From the NCBI GenBank assembly GCA_023390785.1, contig JAEWCE010000360.1, positions 1-7,044 on the forward strand: DNA of 7,044 bases, in the 5' to 3' direction. This document shows positions 5,764 through 7,044 of the stretch, piece by piece. The translations under genes were made by a program, and so were the position numbers. The notes under the pieces were generated by a model. The model saw only the letters and a list, made by a program, of their open reading frames with translations, did no database searches and had not been told where the DNA came from. Each line of letters starts with the position of its first letter. The stretch's first letter is position 1. Source of the DNA: Pseudomonadota bacterium. Lineage in GTDB: Bacteria > Pseudomonadota > Alphaproteobacteria > Rhizobiales > Devosiaceae.

Positions 5764-5779
5764 ATCGGCGCCCGCCGAT
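5764..5779. repeat. Short inverted repeat between the two flavoprotein genes
   Basis: ATCGGC (5764-5769) and GCCGAT (5774-5779) are perfect reverse complements around a GCCC loop, in the 40-base gap between the two minus-strand genes. On the minus transcript the hairpin ends a few bases before the AAGGG ribosome binding site of the luciferase-like gene. No T-tract follows, so it is not an intrinsic terminator. It could stabilise or process the transcript or modulate translation; a 6-bp stem in GC-rich DNA could also be chance. Confidence 0.35.
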
Positions 5780-5793
5780 GAAGCACAACCGCG

Positions 5794-6972
5794 CTACGCC
5801 ACCTGACCGGCGGCCCAGCCGCTGGCCCAGGCCCATTGGAAATTATAACCGCCGAGCCAGCCGGTCACGTCAACCACCTCGCCGACGATGTAAAGGCCAG
5901 GCACCTGGCGCGCCTCCATGGTGGTGGAATTGAGGCCCGCCGTATCCACGCCACCAAGCGTCACCTCCGCGGTACGGTAGCCCTCCGAGCCGGTCGGCTT
6001 CTGCGTCCAGCGGTGCAGCGTCCCGGCGACCCGCGCGATCTTCCCGTCGGAGAAATCGCCGAGCATGCCGGGGAGCGCCAGGTCTTCGGCCAGCGTCTGG
6101 GCGAGACGCTTCGGCAGGTGCGCCGCGAGCACGGTCTGCAGCGCCAGTTTCGGTGTCGCGGTGCGCGCCGTCTTCAACGCCGCGGCGATATCGACATCGG
6201 GCAGCAGGTCGATGGCGATGGCGTCGCCCTCACGCCAATAGGACGAGACCTGCAGGATGGCCGGGCCGCTGAGGCCGCGATGGGTGAACAGCAGCGCCTC
6301 GCGAAAGCTCCTGCCGTTGGCGGTGACGGTGGCGTCGGTCGAGATGCCGCTCAGCGGCGCGAGGCGCTCGAGCATGCGCGGCTCGAAGGTCAGCGGCACC
6401 AGCGCCGGGCGCGTCTCGGTGACCGCGAGTCCGAACTGCTCGGCGAGGCGATAGCCGAGGCCGGTGGCGCCCATCCTGGGGATCGACTTGCCGCCGGTAG
6501 CGATCACCAGCGACGTCGCCGATACCTCGCCGGAGGAGAGGCGCACGCGGAAGCCGGCGTCGGCACGCTCGACCGCCTCGATGGTGGTGGCCAGCTCCAG
6601 CGTCACGCCGGCCTTGCCCATCTCGGCGGTCAGCAGGTTCACCACCTGCACGGACGAGCCATCGCAGAAGAGCTGGCCGAGGGCCTTTTCGTGGAAGGCG
6701 ATACCGTAGGCGCGCACCAGCGCGATGAAACGCTCCGGCGTATAACGCTTCAGCGCCGAGACGGCGAATTTGGGATTCCGCGACAGGAAGCGGTCGGGCC
6801 GGGTATCGATGTTGGTGAAATTGCAGCGGCCACCGCCCGAGATGCGGATCTTTTCGCCCGGCGCCCTGGCGTGGTCGACCAGCAGCACCGAGCGGCCGCG
6901 CTTGCCGGCCTCGATGGCCGCCATCATGCCGGCCGCCCCGGCGCCGAGGATCAGGACGTCGACCGTGCGCAT
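5794..6972 (-). CDS. FAD-dependent oxidoreductase, BaiN/YhiN (HI0933) family
   Basis: Predicted cytoplasmic flavoprotein of the HI0933/YhiN/BaiN family; the reaction in most bacteria is unknown. BaiN names a Clostridium bile-acid enzyme, and that role should not be transferred here. The 392 residues have the family's usual length. Seen in order: the N-terminal FAD Rossmann motif GAGAAG (10-15), the family signature KIRISGGGRCNFTN (41-54), GKSIPRMGATGLGY (161-174) after the second glycine motif ATGG, LFTHRGLSGPAIL (228-240), AEVTLGGVDTAGLNSTTMEA (335-354), and the C-terminal FAD-closing segment GLYIVGEVVDVTGWLGGYNF (359-378). The ATG at 6970-6972 is preferred; an in-frame TTG at 6988-6990 adds six residues. 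Neither has a good Shine-Dalgarno. A TGCTATCT extended -10-like sequence just upstream would leave a very short or absent leader, which is speculative. It is the first gene of a probable two-gene operon with the luciferase-like oxidoreductase. Confidence 0.93.
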   Translation of the reverse strand: MRTVDVLILGAGAAGMMAAIEAGKRGRSVLLVDHARAPGEKIRISGGGRCNFTNIDTRPDRFLSRNPKFAVSALKRYTPERFIALVRAYGIAFHEKALGQLFCDGSSVQVVNLLTAEMGKAGVTLELATTIEAVERADAGFRVRLSSGEVSATSLVIATGGKSIPRMGATGLGYRLAEQFGLAVTETRPALVPLTFEPRMLERLAPLSGISTDATVTANGRSFREALLFTHRGLSGPAILQVSSYWREGDAIAIDLLPDVDIAAALKTARTATPKLALQTVLAAHLPKRLAQTLAEDLALPGMLGDFSDGKIARVAGTLHRWTQKPTGSEGYRTAEVTLGGVDTAGLNSTTMEARQVPGLYIVGEVVDVTGWLGGYNFQWAWASGWAAGQVA

Positions 6973-7006
6973 GCGCGGGAGATAGCACAAATCCAGCAGT
7001 CGGCGA

Positions 7007-7037
7007 TCCTCTCCTGCGGCGAAGCCGCGGGGGAGGG
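7007..7037. repeat. Long GC-rich hairpin, probably a dispersed palindromic intergenic repeat (cut by window edge)
   Basis: The segment 7007-7020 pairs with 7024-7037 over 14 positions around a GAA loop: an inner perfect GCGGC/GCCGC stem, then a mixed C-T / G-rich stem with several G-T wobbles. The composition (CTCTCCTGCGGC, GAA, then GCCGC and GGGGGAGGGGGACCGC) resembles palindromic repeats scattered through intergenic regions of many alphaproteobacterial genomes, as I recall them. It continues past the window end, so the full unit cannot be delimited. It lies 35 bases upstream of the start of the FAD oxidoreductase gene. No T-tract follows on either strand within view. Confidence 0.5.
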
Positions 7038-7044
7038 GGACCGC

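Noticed and set aside
4809..5933. 374-codon open frame on the plus strand opposite the two flavoproteins
   Set aside because: It spans two recognisable minus-strand genes and their gap, and translates to Arg-rich sequence without motifs.
1..7044. CRISPR array, tRNA or rRNA gene, transposase, phage gene or toxin-antitoxin pair
   Set aside because: No regularly spaced repeats, no tRNA-like cloverleaf and no recombinase or transposase motifs were seen. The two small genes are paralogues of each other, not a toxin with an antitoxin.

Overview
This is a high-GC window (about two thirds G+C by eye) with codon use typical of an alphaproteobacterial chromosome, most likely Hyphomicrobiales (Rhizobiales). 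The placement rests on the high GC, the short 'type 2' ArgC, and a near-perfect EcfG-type general stress response promoter (GGAAC-N16-CGTT), a signature of Alphaproteobacteria. The genus cannot be fixed; a Devosia-like organism is only a guess. I see no mobile element, tRNA, rRNA or CRISPR array. It reads as ordinary chromosome with three small uncharacterised modules between conserved metabolic genes.

Layout from left to right. argC (43-990, minus; arginine biosynthesis) and deoD (1102-1818, plus; purine nucleoside salvage) diverge from a 111-base intergenic region. A two-gene plus-strand operon follows: a four-helix membrane protein with a large predicted periplasmic, partly coiled-coil region (1901-3235), and, one base after its stop, a membrane-anchored ClpP/SppA-fold serine protease-like protein (3237-4016). 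The operon is preceded by a perfect 11-bp inverted repeat (1872-1895) that contains the ribosome binding site of its first gene.

Next come two small paralogous proteins of about 100 residues (4089-4388 and 4448-4756, plus). The first has a strong EcfG promoter and a strong Shine-Dalgarno. A textbook intrinsic terminator lies between the two genes, and its T-tract ends three bases before the Shine-Dalgarno of the second, so the second gene probably depends on read-through. The second gene ends four bases from the stop codon of a convergent minus-strand pair: a BaiN/YhiN-like FAD oxidoreductase (5794-6972) followed by a YhbW-like, luciferase-type flavin oxidoreductase (4761-5753), probably cotranscribed. 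The right edge (7007-7037) holds a long GC-rich hairpin that looks like a dispersed palindromic intergenic repeat.

The most promising points are the stress-promoter/paralogue/terminator module at 4031-4756 and the membrane-protein/protease operon at 1872-4016. Functions of the small paralogues and the four-helix membrane protein are unknown. No computation or database search was run; motif and family calls are from reading and memory.
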